Source: Bagarius yarrelli (lineage: Eukaryota > Chordata > Actinopteri > Siluriformes > Sisoridae). From it: 64,000 nucleotides of DNA. This document shows positions 38,308-50,215 of this stretch, piece after piece. The DNA lies in contig VCAZ01000134.1 of assembly GCA_005784505.1 (NCBI GenBank), forward strand, positions 955,397 to 1,019,396. The letters are read 5' to 3'. Every line of letters starts with the position of its first letter. Position 1 is the stretch's first letter. The position numbers and the translations under genes are program-made. The notes beneath the pieces were generated by a model. The model saw only the letters and a program-made list of their open reading frames with translations, was not told the origin of the DNA and did not search any database.

Positions 38308-38439
38308 ATGGAAGTTGGTCCGGATTTCTGTCCGCATTTCATAGTTAGAACCGGAGTGGAGCCTGAGCTGAGTGCTGTCATGGCAACAGCAGCCGACATC
38401 ACCGGCAGTCCAGATGGTCTTCGACACGGCCCCGGAGCT
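38308..38439 (-). other. Unassigned exon-like segment
   Basis: On the minus strand, a T/G-rich tract ending TTAG is followed by 132 bases (44 open codons) and a strong donor CCAT|GTAAGC. The frame includes AVSKTIWTAGDVGCCCHDS and GSNYEMRTEIRTNFH. CpG density is above that of the neighbourhood. The plus strand is also open (MEVGPDFCPHFIVRTGVEP). I do not recognise either product. It could be an exon of an antisense or divergent transcript upstream of nol4l, or chance. Confidence 0.3.
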
Positions 38440-39049
38440 CTAACATGCACAAAGCACATACCAGAAAACACACACACACACGTCCGAATGCTGTTTGGTC
38501 AAAAATAAATAACACACACAAAGTACATAACAGCATACTCCTATGCACAACAACGACACACGTCCTGTCATGCTTAACTCTCTATAATTCATATTAGAAA
38601 GTTAATACAATTTAAAGATTAAAAGAAAAAAGAAGAAAAATGGAAATGTGTATTTATTATATCACTTACAAGGAGCTGAGAAACAAATGCACTAGTGAAA
38701 AATCAAGAATTCACCAAACGTAAGCCATAAAAAACCCAAAAACATGAAAGTCAAATGTGAATGAAACAGTCTGATTCTGATCACTTTTATGGACTCGCTT
38801 GAAATCAAGTGTTGTTTCTCTCATTTGTATTTAAGTAAACCTTCTTCCTAAGAGTACAGGAAAAACACACAATAAAAAATGCAAATACATGTGCGTGTGC
38901 GTAAACCGATTGGAATTGCCTAGTTATATTCTACAGACAGGCTCATGCTTAAACGCTTGAACCGCATCTCTTAAAGAAAAGTTGGTTTTAACATTCGTAA
39001 AATGTGCAATTTCAAATCACCCAGACTTCCTTAAAAACAGCACTGTGTC

Positions 39050-39954
39050 AGGATGTCGAGCAAAGGCTGAGAACTAAAACGCCTTGCAACGTCCGATTCG
39101 TAAAAGCAACGACGTCTGTTGGAATATGTTTACGGTTTCTCGACGTTAATAAGATGTCATGTTAGTGCAGTTCCGCAGTGTGTTCGTGTTTCGTATATTA
39201 TTGGTCATATGTAAATTTGGAGCTGCTATCTGCCTGTTGTCCGTGTTTTGATGCTCGCTTACTGTGCAGCGCAGTGCTGATTCAAACAGGTGGATGGAGC
39301 AGCTATCCCGTCTAACGCGTAACGCTTTTAACCAGTGAGGTTTCCTTCACACCGCACACTAGACACTTTGTGATCATTAGAACCTCCTGGGCGTGTTGTT
39401 CCCGGTGAGAAACAGGACGTCGTCCTGGGCCGTCTGTGCGGACAACATGGCGTTAAATGCGTTAAGAAACCTTTTCTCTTCCGTTTTAATTCTTTTTATT
39501 TCTTTGTGTTGAGCTTTTGATGAATTGCGCTTGGGGTTTTTCTCGCTCTGTTCATATCAACGCTCGGCGGTCAGGAGGCCGTTTCGCACAGGTGGGAAAA
39601 ACCTAACCATGTTAGGACGCCCATCTCTCCCCCTCTCCCCCCCTCTCTCTCTCTCTCTCTATGAGCAGTATGTGAGCGGGGTGACATTTGCCGTTGCGGT
39701 CTGGAGGTAAAGAGAAACAGGTGTGTGCCTTGCTGAAACGAGAGCGCGCACGCATTTCTTTCTTCTTTCTTTTTTCTTAGGTTCAGGTGCCAAAGTGACA
39801 ATCGTCATAATCATTCGCCTAGCGGGACAGGGAGAGGAGGGGGAGGGAGTCGCTGTCACTTCTTCCGTTGTAGTTCGGCTGCGTTTTACGCAAGCTTTTC
39901 TTTTGGAACAAGGGGGAGCCCGGCCGGCTCGCTCGTGAAGAGGAGAGGAAGCTC
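39050..39954 (+). promoter_or_regulatory. CpG-rich promoter and 5' UTR region of nol4l
   Basis: CpG density rises sharply from about 39050 (AACGACGTCTG, TCTCGACG, TCTAACGCGTAACGC, GGACGTCGTCCTGGGCCGTC) and stays high to about 40560, spanning the first coding exon. A CT tract at 39625-39660 lies just upstream. The transcription start is not resolved. Confidence 0.55.
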
Positions 39955-40277
39955 ATGGCCACAAGAGTCGTGCTCGGATTTAACAAAAAGGAGTCGAAGT
40001 CGGTCGTTCTCGAGGCTGAGATGTTTAGTGAATTCAGGAGTGGTGCCTCCGGACTTACGTGACTCGGGCAAAACCAAGACTGTCACAGGAGGAAAACAAC
40101 AAAATTGGCAGACGAGTTGCGAATGAAGAGGCGACGGTGTGTACGTGGACAACAGCCAATCAATGCCAAATTCAAATTCTGGGTGAAACAAAGGGTCCAG
40201 GTCGGAGCAACATCCTGGGCGAGCACAACCAGAAAGGCGCTCAGGAAAGCAGTGCTCTACGTCCCTGTCAATCAACG
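39955..40277 (+). CDS. nol4l: nol4l first coding exon, with several apparent frameshifts
   Basis: NOL4/NOL4L nucleolar-protein-like gene, 5' exon. From the ATG at 39955 the frame reads to FSEFR and then hits a stop at 40060. Family motifs continue in other frames: WCLRTY at 40041-40058, DSGKTKTVT from 40061, NAKFKFWVK from 40162 and LYVPV near 40255. CAACG|GTAAGG at 40277 is the donor. These motifs occur in this order in NOL4-family N-termini (from memory). Each step matches one missing base, including just before the donor, since the phase of the last motif does not match the next exon. Either the exon is decaying or this stretch has deletion-type sequence errors. The true start could also lie elsewhere. 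Confidence 0.75.
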
Positions 40278-40929
40278 GTAAGGCCTTTTCTTATCTGACA
40301 CTTGTTTGCGGTTTAGATCCTTAAACTAGCTCACTCGTCGATGTGTGTTTGTGTCACCCAAACTATTGCCTGGGGGCATATTCTGCGTAATTTGTTCTGT
40401 TTACCTTCCATCTCCATCTTTGACAGTTCGAGTGGTGATCACGTCGACCGGGCGAACAAGACAATAACCGAGACCCTCGCTGCCATAGCAACCCGGAGCA
40501 ATTCTCGGCTGCCTGCGTAGTAGCGTATATCGCCACACACACACACGCGCGCACGTACTGCCTATGACGGCCTTAGCATCACGCTAGTCCTGCCAACGGG
40601 ATGGCAAAAGGCCAAAGAGAACGCGGTCATCTTACTAACATCACAACGAGAAGAAATGATAAGATGCCTTTTTTCTCCAAATGTAGGTTTGGGATGTCAC
40701 ATGCTGGACGGTGCATGTTTAACATTAGAAATCAGAAACATTGGAAAATCCTAAATGTCATAGCTTTTAATAAATTAGACTGCTGTTACATACATGATAT
40801 CACAATAAAACCGAAAAGACACACCGGTGCGACCTTATATCCATACGGGCCATTCGCGGGGATCGAACCCGAGTCAGCCTGATAGAGATACATTAGTGAT
40901 TCAATACTTTGTTGCTACTACAAAGCATT

Positions 40930-41075
40930 TATCTCTCTCTCTCTCTCTCTTCTCTTCTCAAACACACACACACACACACCACACACACACACACACACCC
41001 ACACACACACACACACACAACCACACACACACACCACAACACCACACCACACAACACACACACACTCACTCACTC
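40930..41075. repeat. (CT)n and interrupted (CA)n, then (CACT)n, microsatellite block
   Basis: CT repeats, a long CA tract with several one-base interruptions (ACACC, ACCAC), then ACTC repeats ending near 41083. Confidence 0.95.
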
Positions 41076-43156
41076 ACTCACTCTAGTAGTACGTATAGCG
41101 TGCGCATTGTCCTGGTGGAGGAATGGGCGGAGCGGACGATGGCACCGTTGCTCTGGTAACCTACCTGTTCAGCTTTTATGTTCCGGGAAGGTTTATTTCT
41201 CAACCATCCCAGGAATAGTGCTACATTCAAAGCACCCGAGATGGTTCCATAATTCACAGTGCGTTCAAGTCGACGCATATGGTCATAGTTTAGCTAATCA
41301 GATTTTTCCATTTTGATTCCAACATAATGCAGATGTTCCATCGTATCCCAAATGTGTAGGGTGCTTAATCAGAGATGGCTGATATCTAATTGGCATTTAA
41401 TAAAATAAAGCATTACTGACCATTGACACCGTTCCTATATTGGCCTTGATTAAGAGTCAGTAAACCTATGTGTATCAATTATTTTTAAGTTCTTGACTGT
41501 AATTAGGACTTGAAGAGAGTCATATTTATATAATTGCACACAAGGCAGCACAGACAGGACTTCCTATGGGAAAACACTAATGAGAGATCGGATTCACTTG
41601 AATAAGTTTATACACATGATTATGAGGATGAAAATTGGATTGGTGTAGATCAAAATGAAGTGGTGTTTTTTGGTGTTTGGTTGTGTCATAATAATACTAA
41701 TAATAATACCAAGACTAATAATAAGTAACAAACAAAAGGTGCATTTTTCTTTTAATTTAAAACAGGTCATGTGTAACCAAAATCTATGGTAGACTGCATC
41801 TCTGAACATCATCAAACACTTTAAAACCAACAAACTAAAAAAAGTGTACATAGTAAACAAGAAGTTATATTAGCTGCTTATTGCGATCTCTAGACACTAA
41901 AACTGACCTCCGCAGTCTCCATGCTCACCATGCGTGTGTCGGAAAGAACTCCATTTTGTGTTGGCCAGAGGGTAAGACAGTAACAGAGCTCAGCCTGTTG
42001 GGATTAACTTTCCTAACCCAGGCAATAAGGCAGAGTCAGAGAAACACACATACACTCCTGTGTGACAACGTTTGTGTAAAAGAATACGGAATAACGTCAT
42101 GTTTCACTGAGATTATGGCCGTTGGGAAGTTTTTATGTCTAACATTTAGATGGCATTTTAAATAGAGCCTGCCTACATGTTTGTAAAAACTTTTTTGTTC
42201 TCTTTGCTTACGACCTCCATCTGTCATTTCCATTTGGAAAATAAGCAAAATACATTAGCGCAGATAAAGCCTTGTTAGCAGATAATTGCTATGCGACCCT
42301 TTAACAGCTCCTCTGAGAGGTGGCTCCAGATGTGATTTTAATTTCTCAAAGGCTCTTAAGAAGAAATTAGACACTATTTTAACCCAAGTAACATTTACAA
42401 TAGTTAACTTTACACACAGTTTGGGGTATCTGAACGAGTCAGAGGATGCAATAATTAACCACAATGAGTGACTGTGCACGGGGGTCCACTAACCACAAAT
42501 TATTCCCAAAACAGAAACCATTTGAGCCTGACCCTATTAAGAGAATGAGTACAAATGAATAATCCTGGATTAGAAAAAGAGTTTTGAGTACACACTGATA
42601 TTTTCTAAATAACCAAACAAATTACTATGCTAAATATTAGTAATAATACACTTTTAATATCTGTTATTGCCAACAGATGTGTATTTTTCACAGCTACACT
42701 CTTAAAAAAAGGTTTTTTTATGTGTAACTTTTAATATATAGTGAACAGTTCCATCTTTTTAGTAGTGTTTCTGTGTAGGATAAAACCCCAAAAGCCCCTT
42801 TTAACAAGTTTGCCAGTCATTAAAGCACGTTTACACACCACTACACACCGTTGCCTGTCTGCTATAGTTATATCCTAGCACCTTAGGTCAGGGTAAATGT
42901 GCAAACAAACGCTGTATACACTACTGCCATTCACTGTTATTATTTAACACCACTGAGACCTCTTTAATGCCCCAATTTGTTTAACACTTCATCAATCACT
43001 CTCTCCCTGTGCGGAGCCTTGTGTGACACAGTCTAATACAGCTTCCTGTCAGTGAAGATGCATAAGCTACATCTGCGCATGAAAAAGCACCGCAATCACA
43101 TAAGGGTGAATTAGTCAGCCGGGGAAAAAGGGCAAGGGCTAGTAAAAAAACCATAA

Positions 43157-43160
43157 TAAT

Positions 43161-43191
<31 letters not shown>

Positions 43192-43228
43192 CAACAACAA
43201 CAACAATAATAATAATTATAATAATAAA
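43157..43228. repeat. (AAT)n(AAC)n(AAT)n microsatellite
   Basis: Trinucleotide repeats switching from AAT to AAC and back. Confidence 0.9.
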
Positions 43229-43746
43229 GTAACAGTGAAATATTAAAGAAAGGCTGTACAAACAGGTGGGAATTGGACTAAATATGATAAAGATTTAGGA
43301 ATAAAATTCGTCTCAATGAAAGCATGAATCAGAAAACTCATGATTTAGTCAGCTTCCTGTATGATCTTATGACAAGGAAGTAAAGGGTTGGTCCTAAAAA
43401 AAAGGAACCACAGAGAAAAAGGGGAGTCCAGTATGCTAGCTTCCTCTTTTGTGACTTTGTGGGGCATGTCAGCATTCCCCTTTAATCAGCATCACAAAAA
43501 AAGAATCCTAAAATACTAAATCCTATACTATACCAAAAATATTACTGAAGAGTTATTAGCTCATTAATCAGTTGGTGATTCCCCAACAAGCCTTGTTTGT
43601 GCAAATTAAATTACAGGCCAAGAGACAGAACACCAAATATTAAAAGCTAAATGGAACCTATTGTTACTGTAAAAACAAGTAATGCAATGCACCCGTGGGT
43701 ATACAGTGCACCCTTCATCTTGTATTTTCATCAAAATACAAGTGGC

Positions 43747-43952
43747 GGGGGGGGGGGGGCGAACTTCATATGTCAGGTCACATTTCAGATCTCACTTTCT
43801 GTCTTTCCTTTCTTCCGTCAACACTATTGCATTCTTATCTCCACAACATCTCAACAACTAAACAGCAAACTGACTTCACATCGATAGTGCTAATTCCATA
43901 TTGCCCTGGCTTACCCAACCATTACCACAAACCACACCCCCCCCCCCCCCCC
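43747..43952. repeat. G13 and C16 homopolymers about 180 bases apart
   Basis: Thirteen G at 43747-43759 and sixteen C at 43937-43952, which are complementary to each other. Confidence 0.9.
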
Positions 43953-45905
43953 ATCTCTCTAGCTTTTTTATTTCCCCTGACACCTGCCCCAATGTGAGGC
44001 CAGCCTTATCCACTTCCCTTTACTCTGGGTGCGAGGCCTACAGGCTACCATGGTTTCAGATGAAGACTCATTTCCGTGTGGCACACAGCGAAATGGTGGA
44101 GTGTGAGCTCTCATGCAGCTGCTCCTTGGGTGTGCCAAGTTTCACTGTAAAAGGAGGGGGCAATACTGACAGCAAGGGGCACTGTTGAGGCCAGGGTGGA
44201 GGATGGGTAATACTGTTAGGGGGCAAAAAGGCCATCTTTGTGGTTTTTAACTATATGCAGTGTGTATATTGAACCAATCAAAGTATTTCTGTCTGCATGT
44301 GGATTTAGACCTTGTAGAAAAAAGTGACAAAACAAGAGATGAGAAGATGAGAAGTCAGTGGCAGCGGATGTGATATTTTAGCACCTTCTTGTGCATCATA
44401 CACAGCAGATGAATAGCAGATTAGTCATAAATTGATACAATATCTATTTATAATTCAAATAAATTATGGTATAGTGTAATATTTGATTAATTTAAAAATA
44501 GGTTCACCCATTTTATTGATAAAAATATTCATCTTCCTCAGTATCATTGTTTTGATCTTGAGAACTTGTTTTTTTCTCTCTTCTAGTCTTTTCATTAGTA
44601 TCATTCTTGCTTTTGCGTCTATTAGGCAGAAGCTTTTTCTTTTCAGTGAGGGGGTGCAACCTAATTTATCTCCCATTATGGTCTTATTAGAACAGGGAGC
44701 AAAAGGACTGTAGTCGCATGTATATCTGCTCATGCAAACCTATATTAGCATCTCCAGTCGCACCCGTTCTTTATACTGTTAATCAGACTCTTTGCAGTAT
44801 CACTGCCACTGCCAGACATCAGCAGACATACAAAGGAAAGCCACACAGACTTTTGCGTTGATTCCATTTTGATACGTGATTCGTCCACATTGTTCGACAT
44901 GAAGGAGTTACAGATGAGAAGAGTGCACTCAAGCTTACTGCTAGCACCACTCTTAACACTAAATCACCCATCCACTTACCCATGCTACCTTTCATCCACC
45001 TCTCCTTTCCTCCTCTGGATCAGACTAAATTTTGAGAAGGCAGAAGGTAAGGTTGCTGTCCTACAGTTCAAAAGGTCCCCAGTTTAATCTTGAGCTTTGA
45101 AAAAAACACCCGGTTAAGCCCTAATGACTGTATTGATTATTGTATTTTATTTTTTCATTGATGCACAAGTCAACTGGAGTTCTACGGTGTTTGGCTTTGC
45201 TAAATAAAATAATCCCTCAGGTTTATCTGTGAAATTAGAGGTGGATCATTTGCAACATGTTTTGCTTGACTATAAAAGCAACCTTCAAGCCTTACCATCA
45301 AACTGCCAATCCAATTGCATCAGCAACTGTTATGATAAATTTCATTACCTGTCAGACAGTTCCTTTTAAAGAAAGATTATAATTGCACATTGTCTTAAGA
45401 AATGTGGTCTAATAAGGAAGCAATCACTGGTGGTAGTTTGACTTGTGTTGTGTACAGTGTGTTTGCTTTTGGCTAGTCTTACCAAAGCAAACAATGACAT
45501 TTCATCATGCTTAGGAGCATCACTAAATGTCTCGAGCAAAACTCTTGAATTGTTTTACTGTCTATACCGTGAACCTTGCATACTTTTAAGATTTAATCAA
45601 TATTGATTCTGGTTTATAGCCATCAATGTAAAAACAACAGCTTACTTCCTCGACTGCTTTGGGTTGTTTCTAGGCGGACCATTAAACAACACAACAAGTG
45701 TCATGTTTGCATCAGACCTCCAGCTAGGGGGCATGACGTCTGAGGCTGAGACTAGCTTATGGATGTCAATAGAGAGGGAACACACCTGCTCACTGGAATG
45801 CTCACTGTTATTTAAGTTATTCATTTAGGTTTCTTTGATGGCAACTGCTGCCCCAACATTTATGATAATGATAATGATGATGTTGCCAACATAACACGTT
45901 CCTGC

Positions 45906-46457
45906 AGGTTTATCCTGCATAAACATCCGGAGGGTTCGACCTTTCTTAACTACTCAGGCCACCCAGTTGCTTGTGCAGTCTCTTGTAATTTCTAAAATAG
46001 ACTACTGCAAACTCGCTCCTGGCTGGGCCATACCTCTGAGTGCTATTCGCCCTCTGCAGATGATTCAGAATGCAGCTGCACGTGTTATTTTCAACCTACC
46101 AAAGTTTTCACATACCACTCCACTGCTGCGCTCCCTCCATTGGCTCCCAACAGCTGCGCGCATCAGATTCAAAACTCTGACACTCGCCTACAAAGCCAGA
46201 AACGGAGCTGCACCCTCCTACCTACAATCACTTATCACTCCACGCATTCCACCACGCTCTCTCAGATCCACAAGCACTGCTCGGCTTGTTCCACCCACCC
46301 CCTAGGACACGAGGTAGGTCTGCCTCAAGACTTTTCTCTGTTCTGGCACCAAGATGGTGGAATGAACTTCCCATCAATATCAGAACAGCAGAGTCACTAG
46401 CTATCTTCAAGAGGCGTTTGAAAACCCATCTTTTTCTAAAATACCTTGCTCTTGACA

Positions 46458-46514
<57 letters not shown>

Positions 46515-46655
46515 CTTACTCTATTCAACAGGTTTCTTGTGTTGCACCTTTTTGTGTTCTATTATCAGCATTGAGATGTTTTTGATGTGACTTAAAGCAC
46601 TTCTTGTACGTCGCTCTGGACAAGAGCGTCTGCTAAATGCTCCAAATGTAACATG
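45906..46655 (+). mobile_element. L2-type LINE 3' end with reverse-transcriptase C-terminus
   Basis: The open frame 45906-46305 encodes RRVRPFLTTQATQLLVQSL, SKIDYC, RPLQMIQNAAARVIFNLP, TPLLRSLHWLPTAARIRFK and TLAYKARNGAAPSYLQ, the usual C-terminal block of fish L2-clade reverse transcriptases. The 3' UTR follows, with a 52-base A run at 46461-46512 and the tail TCGCTCTGGACAAGAGCGTC. The 5' part is truncated. Confidence 0.85.
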
Positions 46656-47164
46656 ATATGATAATGATGAAAAAAATTTGATTTTTTGGTTTATAATTAT
46701 GAGCTGGTACTTTAAAGCAAATTGAGGTAAAAATACTTTTTAAAAAACATTTGAAAGCTTAAATATGTCTTTATTTTTTATGCAAATGCTTTGATTTGAC
46801 ATTGTGTAACCTAGAATTAGATGATCATTTTATATTTGATGCTTTATAAAAAAAATTAAATAAAAGGAAGAAAGCATGTTTAATGGGAAAACAATGCAAA
46901 GCTGGAATTTTGTTCTGTTGCCTTGTTTAGTATGCTATAACAAATTAATACAATTTCATAAAACAAATATTAGAATTTAGGTTGTAAATGTGGGTCAGTG
47001 CCTCTGATAGTGTTTAGGCCAGCAGAGAAGACCTTACTGACCCTGAATGCTCACCAATGCTATACAGTATATTTGTGCAAGTACACAGATGAATGTTTAA
47101 AGAAAACATATACAGAGACATTGCCGTGCTAAGGGGTTTCTCAGAGTAAAGCGGGGGTAATTTA

Positions 47165-47500
47165 TTATCAGTGAAAGTGGGTTTGTGGGGTGGACTAGTT
47201 CAGTGGGCGGAGCAATGTGGGTTAAAAGCTGTTTCTAAGCCTGCTGCTCTTGGCCTGTAGGCACCTGAACCTTTTTTTCCAGAGGGTAGGAGGGTAAACA
47301 ATTTTATGTGCTGGGTGAGAGGTGTTCTTGACAATGCTAAGAAACAGCTTCTTCTAGACCTCCTCAGTGGCAGTCCCAATAATGCGTTGGGTGGTTTTTG
47401 CCATCCTCTGATAAACAGAATAATATTAGTTAACTATTTTTTTTACACAACGATGGATAAAACTTTGTAGATCAGTTTGAGCAGATGGTTAGTAGGAATA
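47165..47500. repeat. Dispersed repeat of unassigned class
   Basis: Phrases such as AAGCCTGCTGCTCTTGGCCT, GAGGGTAGGAGGGTAAACA and GGATAAAACTTTGTAGATCA resemble a repeat common in fish genomes. It may be related to the segment at 61528-61890. The class is not determined. Confidence 0.4.
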
Positions 47501-47879
47501 GCAATGTGGAGCCAAGAAGCAAAGTCTGCCTGCAGGGCTCAGGGTGCAAACAGTTACATATCTCTCATATGTCTTACATTTCTCCTTTATTCTATTATAA
47601 ATTATACATACATACAAACATCTATTCCAAAACCCATACCATAGGCCTTATTTGATGTTCTTTTTCAATGTTAATATTACACCCTCTAAAAGGAAGCAAG
47701 AGTGTCTCATGACATTTCAGAATATAAAAAGAACTCCTCCTTTGTCTGTTGTAATCACTGACCTTCCACACATCACTTCCTCTGATTATCTGGTCTCCTT
47801 TTAGAATTCTAAATTGCAGCAGCAGCTTCTGGACACTTTTGCATTTCTCAAAATTCACTTTGCGCTCTGGTTTACTCCT

Positions 47880-49015
47880 AAACTCTGTCAGCTAAAAAAA
47901 TTGAAGACAGCGTCTGCAACGCCTTTATAGACCAACTGGACTTATGATACACCGAGAGCTGTATAATAATGATCATCTTTATAAGGATGCCCTTTTCGCT
48001 GCTGCATCTAGGTTTTATGATAGTAATACTAAAGCTTTCTTCTCCAATGTGAATTGTATCCGGAAACCACCTGACAGTCTTCCTGCACATCTGTACTGCA
48101 CTCCTCAATGCGATAAACTTTAATTTACAAAATAAGCTCTATCCATCAATAGTTGGTCTCCTCAGCTTTAGTATATTGTCATTCATTTTACAGTATCTCA
48201 ACTGATTTTCCTCTTATTCTTCTTTCTTCCTTTACCTTTGCCTTCTAAATGAAAAAATTCCCCAGCTCATGTACAAATCTAACTCTTCCACGTGTCTAGT
48301 TGATACCATACCAGTTCATCTGATAAAAGCAAAAGTCTTCCTTTGCTTTCTCATCTTTATTATTCATACCTATCTTATTTTCCATTATCTTTTAAAACAT
48401 CTGCTATAATCCCAATTTTGAAACAAAAAACCTGGTGCAGATCATATCAATCTAGAGATTTCCAATCTGAAATCTGAAAAGTAGTTGTAAAGCAAGCGCA
48501 TGTTTAACTTAGTGAATATAATGTCTAAGTGTTTTCAGTCAGGATTTTGCTCTAAACATAGTACAAACACAGCTTTGGTAAGAGTAACTAATGATCTGTT
48601 AATGGCTGCTGATGGCTGGTATTTATCTATTCTTGTTTTGCTTGATCTGAGTGGAGCTTTTGACACCATCTCGCACAATATTTTGTTAAACTGTTTATCT
48701 GCTATTGGTATTTTTGGTATTTTTACTTTTCTTTTATAGCTTTTCAACTGCGCACACCATTTTCAACCTTTTTCTGTTAGTTGTGTTATCTCTCAAGGTT
48801 CTGTCCTAGGTCCTCTATTGTTTCTAATTTATTATCACCCACTTGGAAACATCTTTTATAAATTTCATATTAGATTTCATTGTTACAATTTATCAGCTAA
48901 ACCCGACTATATTCTTCCACCTGACTACCCCACTTTTTTATTTAAAACAGCAAGACTGAAATACTCACTATATCCAATAAATATATTCTTTCTGCCGTTC
49001 TTCTTTACTTTTTGA
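47880..49015 (+). mobile_element. Degraded L2-type LINE, reverse-transcriptase core
   Basis: 48530-48735 encodes [20 protein letters not shown] and [19 protein letters not shown]. 48780-48890 encodes CVISQGSVLGPLLFLIYYHP and a following FHCY. These are reverse-transcriptase motifs of the L2/CR1 group. Stops and frame changes separate the pieces. It may be the same family as the LINE at 45906. Confidence 0.75.
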
Positions 49016-49838
49016 CGGCTCTTACATTCTTCCTTTTTGACAGGTTAGGAACTTATGGTAATCTTTAACAGCACTTTTTAATTTTTTTTACACATTTCTA
49101 TATGTATTTTTTTATTTTCTATTTATATAATATACATTATATACATATACTTTTATATATAAATATATGTGTGTCTGTGTACACAGTGCTGTAACATTTG
49201 AGTGCTGTATAAAAAGGGGAACAAAACACTTAGTGTTTCAGCAGGGATCCTGTTATTTACCAACTATTTGCATTAAAGCTACCAGTTTTGCATGTTGCTT
49301 TTCCAGCCACGTATTATGTCTTTCCTTGTGACGAGCAAGACTGTGATAGTTAAATAAAAAATGTTTTCCACAATGTCTATAATGTTTTTTTAAACAAATT
49401 CTTAATATCGGCCTTTATCAGCATTTAAACATATCAGCTCTCCAACAATTTCATTAACAACTTATATGGAGTCAGCAAACTGTTTATAAATGATGACTCT
49501 TGTCAATCCTGTAATGTTGGGATCCTTAAAAAATCTGGACTCTTAAAAATCAGTTGTTTAGCAGGAGTCAGTTGGCCACCTGTTGTAGTGATGCATATCG
49601 TAATTCTGATTTTGTGAGGAAGTATTTTGATGTTATTATCTTTTCAAATGATACAGCATGTACTTTTATAGTTTAAGCATCATAAATTATCAATGTAAAA
49701 AAAGGTTACTATTTGCTTGGTTTGGACTATATATTGATGTTTATGCATTACTGCAGCTCGGTTATGATTTGTGTCTACCTAAATTTAACCCCAAACTTAA
49801 CCTTTTGCAGTAAAGGTTTTTGACAATACATGCACACA

Positions 49839-49843
49839 CGCGC

Positions 49844-49893
<50 letters not shown>
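49839..49893. repeat. (CA)n microsatellite
   Basis: An almost pure CA run. Confidence 0.95.
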
Positions 49894-49898
<5 letters not shown>

Positions 49899-50186
49899 GA
49901 GCTTGATTGACCCACTTCACTCTCATCTTTTGTAAGTGAGCAGCTCCTTCCTGAAAAGGTGTTGAGAATTTTAGAGTAGGTGATCTGATGATGGGTAATC
50001 TCTCTCTTTTTTCTCCATCCGCATTTCTCCTCTTTTCTCCTTAATGTTTGCCATATGAAGCAGCAAAGCCAGGCATGTGTTCATTCAACATGTATACTTC
50101 CTAAATGGAAGAGGAAGCAATGTGGATGTGGGTGGAAGAATAAGACAATGTGCCCTTCAAGGTGCCTGTCTGTCTTTGAATGGAGA

Positions 50187-50215
50187 TGTGTGTGTGTGTG
50201 TGTGTGTGTGTGTGT
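50187..50215. repeat. (TG)n microsatellite
   Basis: A short pure TG run. Others lie at 51941-51970, 56326-56346 and 57421-57455. Confidence 0.9.

Noticed and set aside
40840..40885. tRNA-like B-box (GGGGATCGAACCCGAG)
   Set aside because: There is no matching A-box or cloverleaf around it; at most a short SINE or tRNA fragment.
40827..41316. Open frames of 110 and 135 codons on the plus strand
   Set aside because: They are mostly His-Thr runs from the CA microsatellite.
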